From: Acetothermia bacterium UBA3571
Lineage (GTDB): Bacteria > Bipolaricaulota > Bipolaricaulia > Bipolaricaulales > Bipolaricaulaceae
DNA: 33,161 bases
NCBI GenBank assembly: GCA_002375995.1
Contig: DFNI01000045.1
Coordinates: forward strand, 1-33,161
Direction: 5' to 3'
In this document: piece after piece, positions 6,536 through 13,410 of the stretch
How positions within the stretch are numbered: the first letter of the stretch is position 1
Layout of the letters: the number at the start of each line of letters is the position of its first letter
Notes under the pieces: generated by a model
What the model saw: only the letters and a program-made list of their open reading frames with translations
Databases searched by the model: none
Told to the model about the DNA's origin: nothing
Position numbers and translations under genes: made by a program

Positions 6536-7272
6536 TCTCCGTGGAGGCCTTAAGGATCGAGTACGGACGGGGCCGGCGGCGCACGCTGGCGGTGGCAGGG
6601 GTTACCTTTCAGGTAGCAGACGGCGAGTTCGTCTCCCTCATCGGACCATCCGGGTGCGGGAAGACCTCGGTGCTTTTGGCCATCGACGGGATCATCAGGC
6701 CCACCTCCGGCAGGATCACCATCCGCGGGGAAGATGTCCGTGGGGTGAGGCGGGATGTGGCGTTTATCACTCAGGACGCGGGGCTACTCCCTTGGAAGAC
6801 GGTACGCCAAAACGCGGAACTGGCGTTGCGGCTACAGCGGCGTCCCCGAGAGGGGGTACAGGAGATCCTGCGGAGCCTGGGCCTCGGTGGGTTCGAAAAC
6901 CGATATCCCGCCGAGCTTTCGGAGGGGATGCGGCGGCGGGTGGGGATCGCCCGGGCCCTGGCCCTGCGCCCCGAGGTCTTCCTCATGGACGAACCTATGG
7001 CCAACCTGGACACCCTCACCCGAGAGCGCATCCAGGAGATCATCCTCCGGCTGTGGCACATGTACCGGTTCACCGGGGTACTGGTTACCCACGACATCGA
7101 GGAGGCCGTATTTTTAGGCCAACGCATCATCATTCTCTCCCCCAGGCCCGCCCGGGTGGTGGAGGTGATCGAAAACCCCGGCATGGGGGAGGTGGGATAC
7201 CGCCGGTCGGAGGAGTTTTATCATGTGGTGGTAAAGGCCCGGGAGATCCTCAAATCGTTGGAGGAAAGATGA
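6532..7272 (+). CDS. NitT/TauT-type ABC transporter ATP-binding protein
   Basis: This 246-residue ATPase powers the importer. It has Walker A GPSGCGKT at 38-45, a Q-loop at ITQDAGLLPWKTV (about 79-91), signature LSEGMRRRVGIARAL at 129-143 (LSEGM replaces LSGGQ, as often in SsuB/TauB-like proteins), Walker B VFLMDEP at 149-155, a D-loop MANLD and switch His187 in VTHD. ATG 6532 overlaps the stop of the binding-protein gene (ATGA) and the gene ends in another ATGA overlap with the permease gene, so the three are translationally coupled. A longer in-frame start at 6460 would extend it back into the binding-protein coding region and is unlikely. Confidence 0.92.
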   Translation: MISVEALRIEYGRGRRRTLAVAGVTFQVADGEFVSLIGPSGCGKTSVLLAIDGIIRPTSGRITIRGEDVRGVRRDVAFITQDAGLLPWKTVRQNAELALRLQRRPREGVQEILRSLGLGGFENRYPAELSEGMRRRVGIARALALRPEVFLMDEPMANLDTLTRERIQEIILRLWHMYRFTGVLVTHDIEEAVFLGQRIIILSPRPARVVEVIENPGMGEVGYRRSEEFYHVVVKAREILKSLEER

Positions 7273-8033
7273 AGCAAGCCCTTCATTATCTCGCAGCGGC
7301 AACGGCGATCTTTTTGCTCTGGGCTCTGGCTTCCTTCGTGTTGGAACAGGTGAAGGGCTGGCCGGTGATTCCCTATCCGTGGAGCGTGGCTGCCGCGGGC
7401 ATCGAGTACCTGCCACAGTGGGGCTCCGCCTTCGCCTCCTCAGCCCGCCGGTTCTTCCTCTCGCTCCTCTTGGCCTTCGCCACGGGCCTTCCGTTGGGGC
7501 TCGTGGTGGGCGCCAGTGACCGGTTGCACCGGTGGTTTTCACCCTTGATCTATCTCCTTTACCCCATCCCCCCCATCGCCCTGCTCTTCTTCCTCTACAT
7601 GGCCTTCGGGGTGGGGGAGACGGTTAAGGTGGTCACCGTGAGCCTCACCCTCTTCTTCCAGGTGCTGGTGGCGGCCCACGGGGCGGCGCGCAACATCTCC
7701 CCCTCCTACATCCTCGCGGTGCGCACGGCGGGGGCCGATGCGCTGCAGCTCCACCGCCACGTGATCCTCCCCGCGGTGTTGCCCGAGGTGTTCACCGCCG
7801 CCCGCGTTTCTGTGGGCCTGGGGATCACCATGCTCTACATCGCCGAGACGAAGTTGGGGCTCCTCGGGGGCCCGGGGTCTGGGCTGGGGGTGTTCATCGA
7901 GACGTACGCCATGCGCACGGACCTCTCGTTGGCGGGGGTGGTGGGATTGGCGTTCCTGGGGCTACTTTTCTACGCGCTCCTCGAGGTGTTGGAGCGGTGG
8001 CTCTGTCGGTGGAAGTATGTCGGCAAAGGGTAA
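7269..8033 (+). CDS. NitT/TauT-type ABC transporter permease
   Basis: This 254-residue integral membrane protein forms the translocation channel. About six hydrophobic helices are visible, including residues near 9-27, 62-85, 92-117 and 222-243. The cytoplasmic EAA loop (ILAVRTAGADALQLHRHVILPAVLPEV, about residues 148-174), which docks on the ATPase, is well conserved with the BPD_transp_1 family. The ATG overlaps the ATPase stop by four bases and the 3' end overlaps nadK by 17 bases, so this is one tight operon. Only one permease gene is present, implying a homodimeric channel. Confidence 0.9.
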   Translation: MKQALHYLAAATAIFLLWALASFVLEQVKGWPVIPYPWSVAAAGIEYLPQWGSAFASSARRFFLSLLLAFATGLPLGLVVGASDRLHRWFSPLIYLLYPIPPIALLFFLYMAFGVGETVKVVTVSLTLFFQVLVAAHGAARNISPSYILAVRTAGADALQLHRHVILPAVLPEVFTAARVSVGLGITMLYIAETKLGLLGGPGSGLGVFIETYAMRTDLSLAGVVGLAFLGLLFYALLEVLERWLCRWKYVGKG

Positions 8034-8817
8034 GGTCCTTTTCGTATACAACCTGAGGAAACGCGGGGCGGCCGCTGCCGCCGCCGCGGGGGAGAGGTGG
8101 TGCCTGGAGCGGGGGATCCCGGCCCATACCACGCCGCGGCGGGAGATCGAGCTCGATGGGGTGGAGCTTGTGGTGGCCATCGGGGGAGATGGGACCCTGT
8201 TGCGAGTGGCCGGGGCCATCTTCCCCCGGGAGGTGCCGATATTCGGGGTCAACGTGGGGGGGGCGTTGGGGTTCCTGAGCGTGGGCGGGGCGGAGGCCTT
8301 GGTGCCGGCGCTGGAGGGGTACGCGGCGGGGAAATACCGGATCGAGCGCAGGATGCGCCTCTCCCTGGAGCTCGGGGAAAGGACCTTCAGCGCGTTGAAC
8401 GATGTCGTCTTCGTGGGCCCCGGGGCGTACAGGTTCACCGAGCTTTCCGTCCGTTGCAGACGCGAAGAGGTTCTTTCCTTCGCGGGGGACGGGCTCGTGG
8501 TGGCCACACCGACTGGGTCCACCGCCTACGCCCTCTCCGCCGGGGGGCCGCTCCTACACCCGGAGGTAGCGGCGATGTTGCTGGTCCCCCTTTCCCCCCA
8601 TGCCTTGGACCTCCGTCCCGTGGTCCTTCCCCCCGAAGGGGAGGTGGAGGTGGAAGCCCGCTATCCGGTCCAGGTGTTCGTGGACGGGGATCGGGTGGGG
8701 AGGCTCAAGCGGGGGGAGAGGGCCCGGATAGCCCGGGCGAGGGCGCACACGTTGCTCGTCCGCTTCCCGGAACAAGAGGGGTTCTTTTCCCGCGTGCGGG
8801 CGTGCTTCGGGGGCTAG
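8017..8817 (+). CDS. nadK: NAD kinase
   Basis: NAD kinase phosphorylates NAD to NADP in the cytoplasm. The 266-residue protein has GGDGT at 56-60, followed by the GVNVGGALGFLS loop (normally GINLG.LGFL, here with GG) and the nucleotide-binding region GDGLVVATPTGSTAYALSAGGPLL. Length is slightly below the usual 280-300. The start ATG follows GGTGG at good spacing and overlaps the permease gene by 17 bases, so it is probably expressed with the transporter; the functional link is unclear. Its TAG stop shares the palindrome CTAG with the stop of the convergent PNPOx-like gene. Confidence 0.93.
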   Translation: MSAKGKVLFVYNLRKRGAAAAAAAGERWCLERGIPAHTTPRREIELDGVELVVAIGGDGTLLRVAGAIFPREVPIFGVNVGGALGFLSVGGAEALVPALEGYAAGKYRIERRMRLSLELGERTFSALNDVVFVGPGAYRFTELSVRCRREEVLSFAGDGLVVATPTGSTAYALSAGGPLLHPEVAAMLLVPLSPHALDLRPVVLPPEGEVEVEARYPVQVFVDGDRVGRLKRGERARIARARAHTLLVRFPEQEGFFSRVRACFGG

Positions 8818-9239
8818 GAACCGAACTCCGTTTCCCAGAGTTCGTCCTCTTCCACGAGGTAGAAGTGAGCCCGTTTAGATTTTATGCGCAAAAGGACGTA
8901 ATCGGGGTCTTCTGGGCCTTCCCAGAACTCCGCCCACTCCTCTTCCCAGAACTCCCGTTTCAGGTTGATGTCGTCCACGAGCTCCGCCTCGCCGAAGAAG
9001 GCGGCGTAGGCATCCCGTTCGAAGGCGAGGAAGAACGCGGTGACCTTGGGGCTCTTCGCGATGTGGGAGACCTTGCGGGAGACGCGGCTAGTGGCGAACC
9101 ACAGCACCCCTGTATCCTCCTCATAGGCCAGCAGGGTCATGGGGCGGATGTAAGGGAAGCCGTCCTCGCCCACGGTGATGAGGAGGTCCACGTCGGCTTC
9201 GTCCAATATCTCCCAAAGCTCCTCTTCCAGTTCGCGCAT
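8814..9239 (-). CDS. Pyridoxamine 5'-phosphate oxidase-like (general stress protein 26 type) protein
   Basis: This 141-residue protein has the split-barrel FMN-binding fold. The N-terminal half, with LLITVGEDGFPYIRPMTLLAYEE followed by GVLWFATSRVSRKVSHIAKSPKVTAFF, matches the general stress protein 26 / PNPOx-like family (FMN, F420 or haem binding). Function within this broad family is not predictable. It lies 54 bases downstream of the last peptide-permease gene on the same strand and may be read from that operon. No Shine-Dalgarno is evident. Its stop overlaps that of nadK by four bases. Confidence 0.82.
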   Translation of the reverse strand: MRELEEELWEILDEADVDLLITVGEDGFPYIRPMTLLAYEEDTGVLWFATSRVSRKVSHIAKSPKVTAFFLAFERDAYAAFFGEAELVDDINLKREFWEEEWAEFWEGPEDPDYVLLRIKSKRAHFYLVEEDELWETEFGS

Positions 9240-9293
9240 GGCGGTGGAGCTTACCCCAAATCCTTTCGTGCCACAAAAGCGCGGTGGGAGGGC

Positions 9294-10205
9294 TCAGCGG
9301 CCCTTGACCGCCTTCTGGATGCGGGGGTTGATCTCCTCCCGGAGCCAGTCGGCGATGAGGTTTATGCCCACCACGATCGCCGTGAGGGCAAGGCCCGGGA
9401 AGACGATGAGCCACCATTTGCCGGCGTAGACGTACTTTCTCCCGATAGAGATCATCATCCCCAGGGAGGGTTGAGTTACCGGGAGACCCACCCCCAGGAA
9501 GCTCAGGGTGGCCTCCAGCATGATCACCACCCCGAAGTCCACCGCCGCCACCACCAAAAGAGGGGGTACTGCGTTGGGGAGGACGTGGCGAAAGATGACC
9601 CGGAGCCCCGGGGCCCCCACGGCCCGGGCAGCGCTTATATAGTCCTCCTCCTTGATGGCGAGGACCGAGCCCCGCAGGGTCCGGGCGTAGCGGACCCAAT
9701 CTGTGAGGGAGATGGCCAAGATGAGGACGAGGACCCCCTTCTGCTTGAGGAGCCCCAGCACCAGGATCGCCATGAGGGTGGTGGAGAAAGAGTAAAAGAC
9801 GTCGGCGGAGCGCATGACCAAAGCGTCGATGAATTTCCCGTAGAAACCGGCCAAAAGCCCCATGATCATCCCGAAGGTCCCCGCCACCAATACCACCCCG
9901 AAGGCGACGGTCAAGGAGGTCCGGCACCCATAAAGAATGGTGCTCAGGACATCCCGTCCCTGCTCGTCGGTCCCGAGGAGGAACGGGGCCTCGCCTCCCT
10001 CCATCCAGATGGGAGGCTTGAGGGAATCCGCCAAGCTCAAGGTCTCGAGGTCGTATGGGTTTTGGGGAGCGATCAAGGGGGCGAACAACGCCCCCACCAC
10101 GAAGATAGAGAGGATCGCCGCCCCCGCAACCGCCGAGGGATCCCGCAGAAAATGCCGCAGAATCTTTCCCTTAGACATATCGGATCTTGGGATTGATGAA
10201 GACAT
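9294..10205 (-). CDS. dppC: Peptide/nickel-type ABC transporter permease, DppC-like
   Basis: This 303-residue permease pairs with the DppB-like protein to form the channel of a peptide/oligosaccharide/nickel-type importer. It shows the OppC_N start (an N-terminal helix followed by GALFAPLIAPQNPYDLE), the LLGTDEQGRDVLSTILYG motif characteristic of DppC/OppC, and the EAA loop DYISAARAVGAPGLRVIFRHVLPN. Two starts are possible: ATG 10205 (preceded by GGTGG at nine bases) or ATG 10178, nine codons later. Either overlaps the end of dppB. A stop follows at 9294 with no clear terminator before the PNPOx-like gene. Confidence 0.9.
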   Translation of the reverse strand: MSSSIPRSDMSKGKILRHFLRDPSAVAGAAILSIFVVGALFAPLIAPQNPYDLETLSLADSLKPPIWMEGGEAPFLLGTDEQGRDVLSTILYGCRTSLTVAFGVVLVAGTFGMIMGLLAGFYGKFIDALVMRSADVFYSFSTTLMAILVLGLLKQKGVLVLILAISLTDWVRYARTLRGSVLAIKEEDYISAARAVGAPGLRVIFRHVLPNAVPPLLVVAAVDFGVVIMLEATLSFLGVGLPVTQPSLGMMISIGRKYVYAGKWWLIVFPGLALTAIVVGINLIADWLREEINPRIQKAVKGR

Positions 10206-11139
10206 ACAAGATGTCCACCAGGAGGTTCAGGGAGAGGATCACCAACGACACGAAGGTGATGTAGGAGACGATCACCGGCTGGTCGCTCTCGAAGATGGCA
10301 GAAAGCAATAGGTTCCCCATTCCCGGCCACTGGAACACGGTCTCGGTCACGATGGAGAAGGCGATGAGTTCGCCGAACTGAAGCCCGATCATGGTCACCA
10401 CGGGGATGAGAGCGTTTCGCAAGGCATGCTTGAAGAGCACGGCCCGCTGGGGGAGGCCCTTCGCCCAGGCAGCCTTGATGTACTCCTCACCCAGGACTTC
10501 CATCATCCCGGCCCGGGTGAGCCTGAGGAGCACCGCCAGCTGGTAGGAACTCAGGGTTAAGGCGGGGAGAATGAGGTGGCGGAAGCCGTCCCACGTGAGG
10601 AGGCCCGACCTCCAGTTCCCGAAGATCCTTACCACCTCCCCTCTCCCGAAGGGAGGGAGCCAGCGGAGCTCCACGGCGAAGATCATGATGAGGAGGATCC
10701 CGGTGAGGAAGGTGGGGATGGAGATCCCGATGAGGGATCCCGCCATGATGAGGCGGCTTGCGGGGGAATGGGGGGATACCGAGACCAACACCCCCAACCC
10801 CACCCCGCAGACGATGGCGATGAGCATCGCCATGAGCGCCAGCTCGAAGGTGGCCGGCAACCGCTCCAGGATTACCTGCATGGCCGGGAGGCGGCTGACG
10901 AAGGACATCCCGAAGTTCCCGCGCAGGGCGTTCTTGAGGAAGATCAAGTACTGGATGTAGAAAGGTTTATCCAATCCCAGTTTTTTGCGTACCATCTCCA
11001 ACTGTTTCGGCGTGGCGTAGCGTCCCGCCAGGGCCCAGGCGGGATCCCCCATATACTGGAATATCACGAAGCAGATGAAGGAAACCAACAGGAGCACGAG
11101 AAGCCCTTGGGCGATACGCCGGACGATGTACGCTCCCAT
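10171..11139 (-). CDS. dppB: Peptide/nickel-type ABC transporter permease, DppB-like
   Basis: This 322-residue protein has the DppB/OppB pattern: an N-terminal helix (IVRRIAQGLLVLLLVSFICFVIF), then the periplasmic GDPAWALAGRYATPKQLEMVRKKLGLDKP segment, five further helices, and the EAA loop EYIKAAWAKGLPQRAVLFKHALRNALIPV. The start ATG follows GGGAGGGG. A 26-base perfect palindrome followed by TTTT lies between the binding-protein gene and this one, a likely attenuator lowering permease relative to binding protein. It overlaps dppC at its 3' end. Confidence 0.9.
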   Translation of the reverse strand: MGAYIVRRIAQGLLVLLLVSFICFVIFQYMGDPAWALAGRYATPKQLEMVRKKLGLDKPFYIQYLIFLKNALRGNFGMSFVSRLPAMQVILERLPATFELALMAMLIAIVCGVGLGVLVSVSPHSPASRLIMAGSLIGISIPTFLTGILLIMIFAVELRWLPPFGRGEVVRIFGNWRSGLLTWDGFRHLILPALTLSSYQLAVLLRLTRAGMMEVLGEEYIKAAWAKGLPQRAVLFKHALRNALIPVVTMIGLQFGELIAFSIVTETVFQWPGMGNLLLSAIFESDQPVIVSYITFVSLVILSLNLLVDILYVFINPKIRYV

Positions 11140-11159
11140 CCCCCTCCCCCAACACGGTC

Positions 11160-11191
11160 ACAAAAGGGGCACGGGCCGCGGCCCGTGCCCC
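11160..11191 (-). terminator. Hairpin with T-tract between dppA and dppB (attenuator)
   Basis: Positions 11166-11191 are a perfect 26-base palindrome (half-site GGGGCACGGGCCG). On the minus strand it is followed at once by TTTTG (11165-11161). It stands 11 bases after the dppA stop and 26 before the dppB start. The form is that of an intrinsic terminator with a short T-tract, expected to let only part of transcription continue into the permease genes. Confidence 0.7.
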
Positions 11192-11202
11192 CTACTTAGG
11201 TT

Positions 11203-12732
11203 TCAGGGCTGGATCACGTCCACGATGGTCATCCAGGTGTCGGGCCTGGGAGTGAATTTAATTCCCGAGGGCTTGTACACGGCGTAGGAATCCTCGAGGT
11301 AGAAAAGCGGTATGTAGACGACCTTCCACTCGAAGGCGATGCGGTTCGTCATCTGGGACCACTCGACATAGAGGTCGGGATCCACGATGGTGTCGGACTG
11401 CTCGATGAGGTAGTCAAGGAGCTTGTCGGAGATATCCCCAGCGTTGAAGAGACCGAAGCCCCGCTCCTCGTCGTAGGAATGCACCAGTTTAGTGAAGGTC
11501 CGCATGGCGGAGTAGGCCCCGTCGAACCATCCCAGGTAGTAGAGCTCCACGTCGTGGTGAGTCACCTCGGGGAAGTAGATGGCCTTGGGCTTGGCGTCCA
11601 CGGTGACCTTGATCCCGATCTTAGCCAGCTGCTTCGCGATGGCCTCAGCGGTCTCTTCGTCCCGAGGGTAGCGGTCGGTGGGGGCCTTGAGGGTGACCGA
11701 GAACCCGTCGGGATAGCCAGCTTCAGCGAGGAGCCGCTTCGCGGCCTCAGGATCATAGGGAAGGCGCTTGATCTCGGGGTTGTATCCCACGGTGGGGGGA
11801 TCGGCGATCTGGGCCGCCGGGCTTGCGTGGCCGAACATCACCTTGTCGATGAGCTCCTGCACGTTGATGGCCATGTAGATAGCCTTGCGAACGCGCACAT
11901 CATGCATGGGATAGTCCGGGGTCTGCTTCATCCCTAAGAACATCCCCCGGCGGGCAGGCCGGGTGACGATGAGGAGGTTGGGGTTGGCCTTGGCGCGGTC
12001 GAAGAGCTCCAGGGGGATGTCCTGGATGATGTCCACCGTCCCGGTCTCGATGGCCGCCAGCCTCGTGAAGGAGTCAACGATCTCTTTGAACACCACCTTC
12101 TTCACCGGCGGCGGGCCACCCCAGTAGTCCTCGTTGGCCACGAGGGTCAGGTGATCGCCCCGGATCCACTCCACGAACTTATAGGGCCCGGTGCCGATGG
12201 GGTGGGAAGCCACCTCGCCTTGGGAGCGAGCTTCAGTGGATTCCTTGTCCATGATGAAGATCTGATGCATGTTCTGCACGAACCAAGCCACCGGCCTGGT
12301 GGTCTTTACGTCGACCACCCAGGGGTCACCGTCCACCGGGGTCACCGACTCAACGAGGTTCCCGGTGGCCAGGAACTCCGAGACACCGGGGTCCTTGAGG
12401 CGCTGGAAGGTGAAGGCCACGTCTTCCCAGGTGAAGTCGTTGCCGTTGTGGAACTTGACTCCCTTGCGGAGGTAGAAGCGCCAGGTGTAGGGATCCACCC
12501 GTTCCCACGATACGGCGAGAGCGGGGAGAAGGGTCCCGTTGACATCGCGGCGCGCCAGGCCTTCGAAGATGTTGCTCATGATGGAGAGGTTGGAGTCCGC
12601 ATCGGAGCCGTGGGGATCCATGGTACGCGGGGGTGCGGCGAGGCCGATTACTACCTTATCGATGGTCTGGGCACCGGCGCTCAAGCCCACAAAAAGCCCG
12701 AAAACCAAAATAAGGAAACCGATTCTGCGCAT
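11203..12732 (-). CDS. dppA: Peptide-type ABC transporter substrate-binding protein (SBP_bac_5 family)
   Basis: This 509-residue exported protein binds the solute for the DppBC-like permeases. Signal peptide MRRIGFLILVFGLFVGLSAGA spans residues 1-21; the mature part starts TIDKVVIGLAAPPRTMDPHGSDADSN and has the family block VSWERVDPYTWRFYLRKGVKFHNG. The chosen ATG 12732 follows AAGGAGGTGAGG and places the signal peptide at the N terminus. A second in-frame ATG at 12798, also after AAGGAGGTG, would add 22 mostly basic residues before the signal peptide. No DppD/DppF ATPase gene follows, so ATPases must come from elsewhere. The ligand is not predictable; members bind peptides, oligosaccharides or nickel chelates. 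Confidence 0.88.
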   Translation of the reverse strand: MRRIGFLILVFGLFVGLSAGAQTIDKVVIGLAAPPRTMDPHGSDADSNLSIMSNIFEGLARRDVNGTLLPALAVSWERVDPYTWRFYLRKGVKFHNGNDFTWEDVAFTFQRLKDPGVSEFLATGNLVESVTPVDGDPWVVDVKTTRPVAWFVQNMHQIFIMDKESTEARSQGEVASHPIGTGPYKFVEWIRGDHLTLVANEDYWGGPPPVKKVVFKEIVDSFTRLAAIETGTVDIIQDIPLELFDRAKANPNLLIVTRPARRGMFLGMKQTPDYPMHDVRVRKAIYMAINVQELIDKVMFGHASPAAQIADPPTVGYNPEIKRLPYDPEAAKRLLAEAGYPDGFSVTLKAPTDRYPRDEETAEAIAKQLAKIGIKVTVDAKPKAIYFPEVTHHDVELYYLGWFDGAYSAMRTFTKLVHSYDEERGFGLFNAGDISDKLLDYLIEQSDTIVDPDLYVEWSQMTNRIAFEWKVVYIPLFYLEDSYAVYKPSGIKFTPRPDTWMTIVDVIQP

Positions 12733-12868
12733 CCTCACCTCCTTGGGTTCTTCTGTAGCTTTCAAACGATTGAACACAAACACCCTTCTCTTCCCCATCA
12801 CCTCCTTCCCGGGAACCGTTTGCGGGACCACGAAGCCGGAGGAAAGAGGCTTCCGGCCCACATTGAGA

Positions 12869-12892
12869 ATTATACAGCTTCACAGCTGAAGC
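12869..12892 (-). promoter_or_regulatory. Promoter -10 of the dpp operon with adjacent palindrome
   Basis: TATAAT lies at 12874-12869 on the minus strand; no good -35 is seen at standard spacing. Directly upstream is the perfect hairpin palindrome GCTTCACAGCTGAAGC (12877-12892). It may be an operator for the transporter genes or a stem that helps end the tRNA transcript, which finishes 20 bases away. Confidence 0.5.
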
Positions 12893-12912
12893 AACTTTCG
12901 GGTAAGGGAAAA

Positions 12913-12986
12913 TGCGCCCGGGAGGACTCGAACCCCCAACCCTCGGCTCCGAAGGCCGATGCTCTGTCCAATTGAGCTACGGGCGC
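12913..12986 (-). tRNA. tRNA-Arg (TCG)
   Basis: The minus-strand sequence folds into a full cloverleaf: acceptor GCGCCCG/CGGGCGC, D-arm GCTC/GAGC, anticodon stem TCGGC/GCCGA with loop CTTCGGA (anticodon TCG), and a T-arm with GGGGG/CCTCC around TTCGAGT. Discriminator base is A. No CCA is encoded; TTTT follows at once. Its 5' end abuts the 3' CCA of tRNA-His with no spacer. Confidence 0.95.
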
Positions 12987-13062
12987 TGGGAGGAGCGACG
13001 GGACTCGAACCCGCAACCACCGCGTCCACAGCGCGGCGCTCTGCCATTGAGCTACGCTCCTC
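12987..13062 (-). tRNA. tRNA-His (GTG), CCA encoded
   Basis: Acceptor AGGAGCG/CGCTCCT, D-arm GCTC/GAGC and anticodon stem CCGCG/CGCGG with loop CTGTGGA give anticodon GTG. The extra G at position -1 opposite discriminator C, the hallmark of tRNA-His, is encoded at 13062. CCA is encoded (12989-12987). Both ends abut neighbouring tRNAs directly. Confidence 0.95.
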
Positions 13063-13139
13063 TGGCGCGCCCGGGAGGACTCGAACCCCCAACCTGCGGC
13101 TTAGAAGGCCGCTGCTCTGTCCCGTTGAGCTACGGGCGC
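13063..13139 (-). tRNA. tRNA-Arg (TCT), CCA encoded
   Basis: Acceptor GCGCCCG/CGGGCGC, anticodon stem GCGGC/GCCGC with loop CTTCTAA (anticodon TCT), T-loop TTCGAGT and discriminator G, followed by encoded CCA (13065-13063). It closely resembles the other Arg tRNA in this cluster in its acceptor and T-arms, suggesting duplication. Confidence 0.95.
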
Positions 13140-13208
13140 AAACCTCCGCGACATATACCGGGCAACATGTGACAAATCGAACTTGTCACGCGCTACGCGT
13201 CACGGAAC
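13140..13208 (-). other. 69-base inter-tRNA spacer with inverted repeats
   Basis: Between tRNA-Gly and tRNA-Arg(TCT) lies GTGACAA (13169-13175) - seven-base loop - TTGTCAC (13183-13189), a perfect seven-base-pair stem. A second small repeat ACGCG-CTA-CGCGT follows at 13188-13200. TATATG at 13157-13152 could be a weak -10 for the last three tRNAs. No gene is seen; this may be a processing stem or a degraded tRNA. Confidence 0.35.
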
Positions 13209-13282
13209 TGGAGCGGGTAGCGGGAATCGAACCCGCGTCACTGGCTTGGAAGGCCAGCGCTCTACCATTGAGCTATACCCGC
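13209..13282 (-). tRNA. tRNA-Gly (TCC), CCA encoded
   Basis: Acceptor GCGGGTA/TACCCGC, D-arm GCTC/GAGC, anticodon stem CTGGC/GCCAG with loop CTTCCAA (anticodon TCC), T-arm GCGGG/CCCGC around TTCGATT. Discriminator T fits glycine identity. CCA is encoded at 13211-13209. Confidence 0.95.
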
Positions 13283-13292
13283 CCAGGAAAGC

Positions 13293-13370
13293 TGGTCGGA
13301 GAGGCCGGATTCGAACCGGCGACCTCAGCGTCCCGAACGCTGCGCGCTAACCAGGCTGCGCTACTCTCCG
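13293..13370 (-). tRNA. tRNA-Pro (CGG), CCA encoded
   Basis: Acceptor CGGAGAG/CTCTCCG, D-arm GCGC/GCGC, anticodon stem CAGCG/CGCTG with loop TTCGGGA (anticodon CGG), T-arm GCCGG/CCGGC around TTCGAAT, discriminator A and encoded CCA (13295-13293). It is the first tRNA of the array, ten bases before tRNA-Gly. Confidence 0.95.
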
Positions 13371-13380
13371 ACCTTCCCCA

Positions 13381-13410
13381 ATTATACCCGGCCCCGCGCC
13401 GTTCAGGGAA
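13381..13410 (-). promoter_or_regulatory. Promoter of the five-tRNA array
   Basis: TATAAT (13386-13381), preceded by GGG, stands ten bases before the mature 5' end of tRNA-Pro; TTCCCT (13410-13405) is a weak -35 at 18 bases that overlaps the end of htrA. The same GGGTATAAT context precedes the tRNA-Gly(CCC) gene. Read-through from htrA is also possible. Confidence 0.55.

Noticed and set aside
6654..8033. A 459-codon frame joining an N-terminal extension to the ABC permease
   Set aside because: The first part is an out-of-frame reading of the ATPase gene; the permease begins at ATG 7269 with an ATGA overlap.
8822..8844. CGAACTC - nine-base loop - GAGTTCG after nadK as a terminator
   Set aside because: The loop is long and no T-tract follows, and it lies in PNPOx-like coding sequence.
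8097..10196. A 699-codon plus-strand open frame
   Set aside because: It covers nadK and antisense regions of the PNPOx and dppC genes in other frames; composition is low-complexity Gly/Arg/Pro typical of high-G+C shadow frames, while the overlapped genes have clear family motifs.
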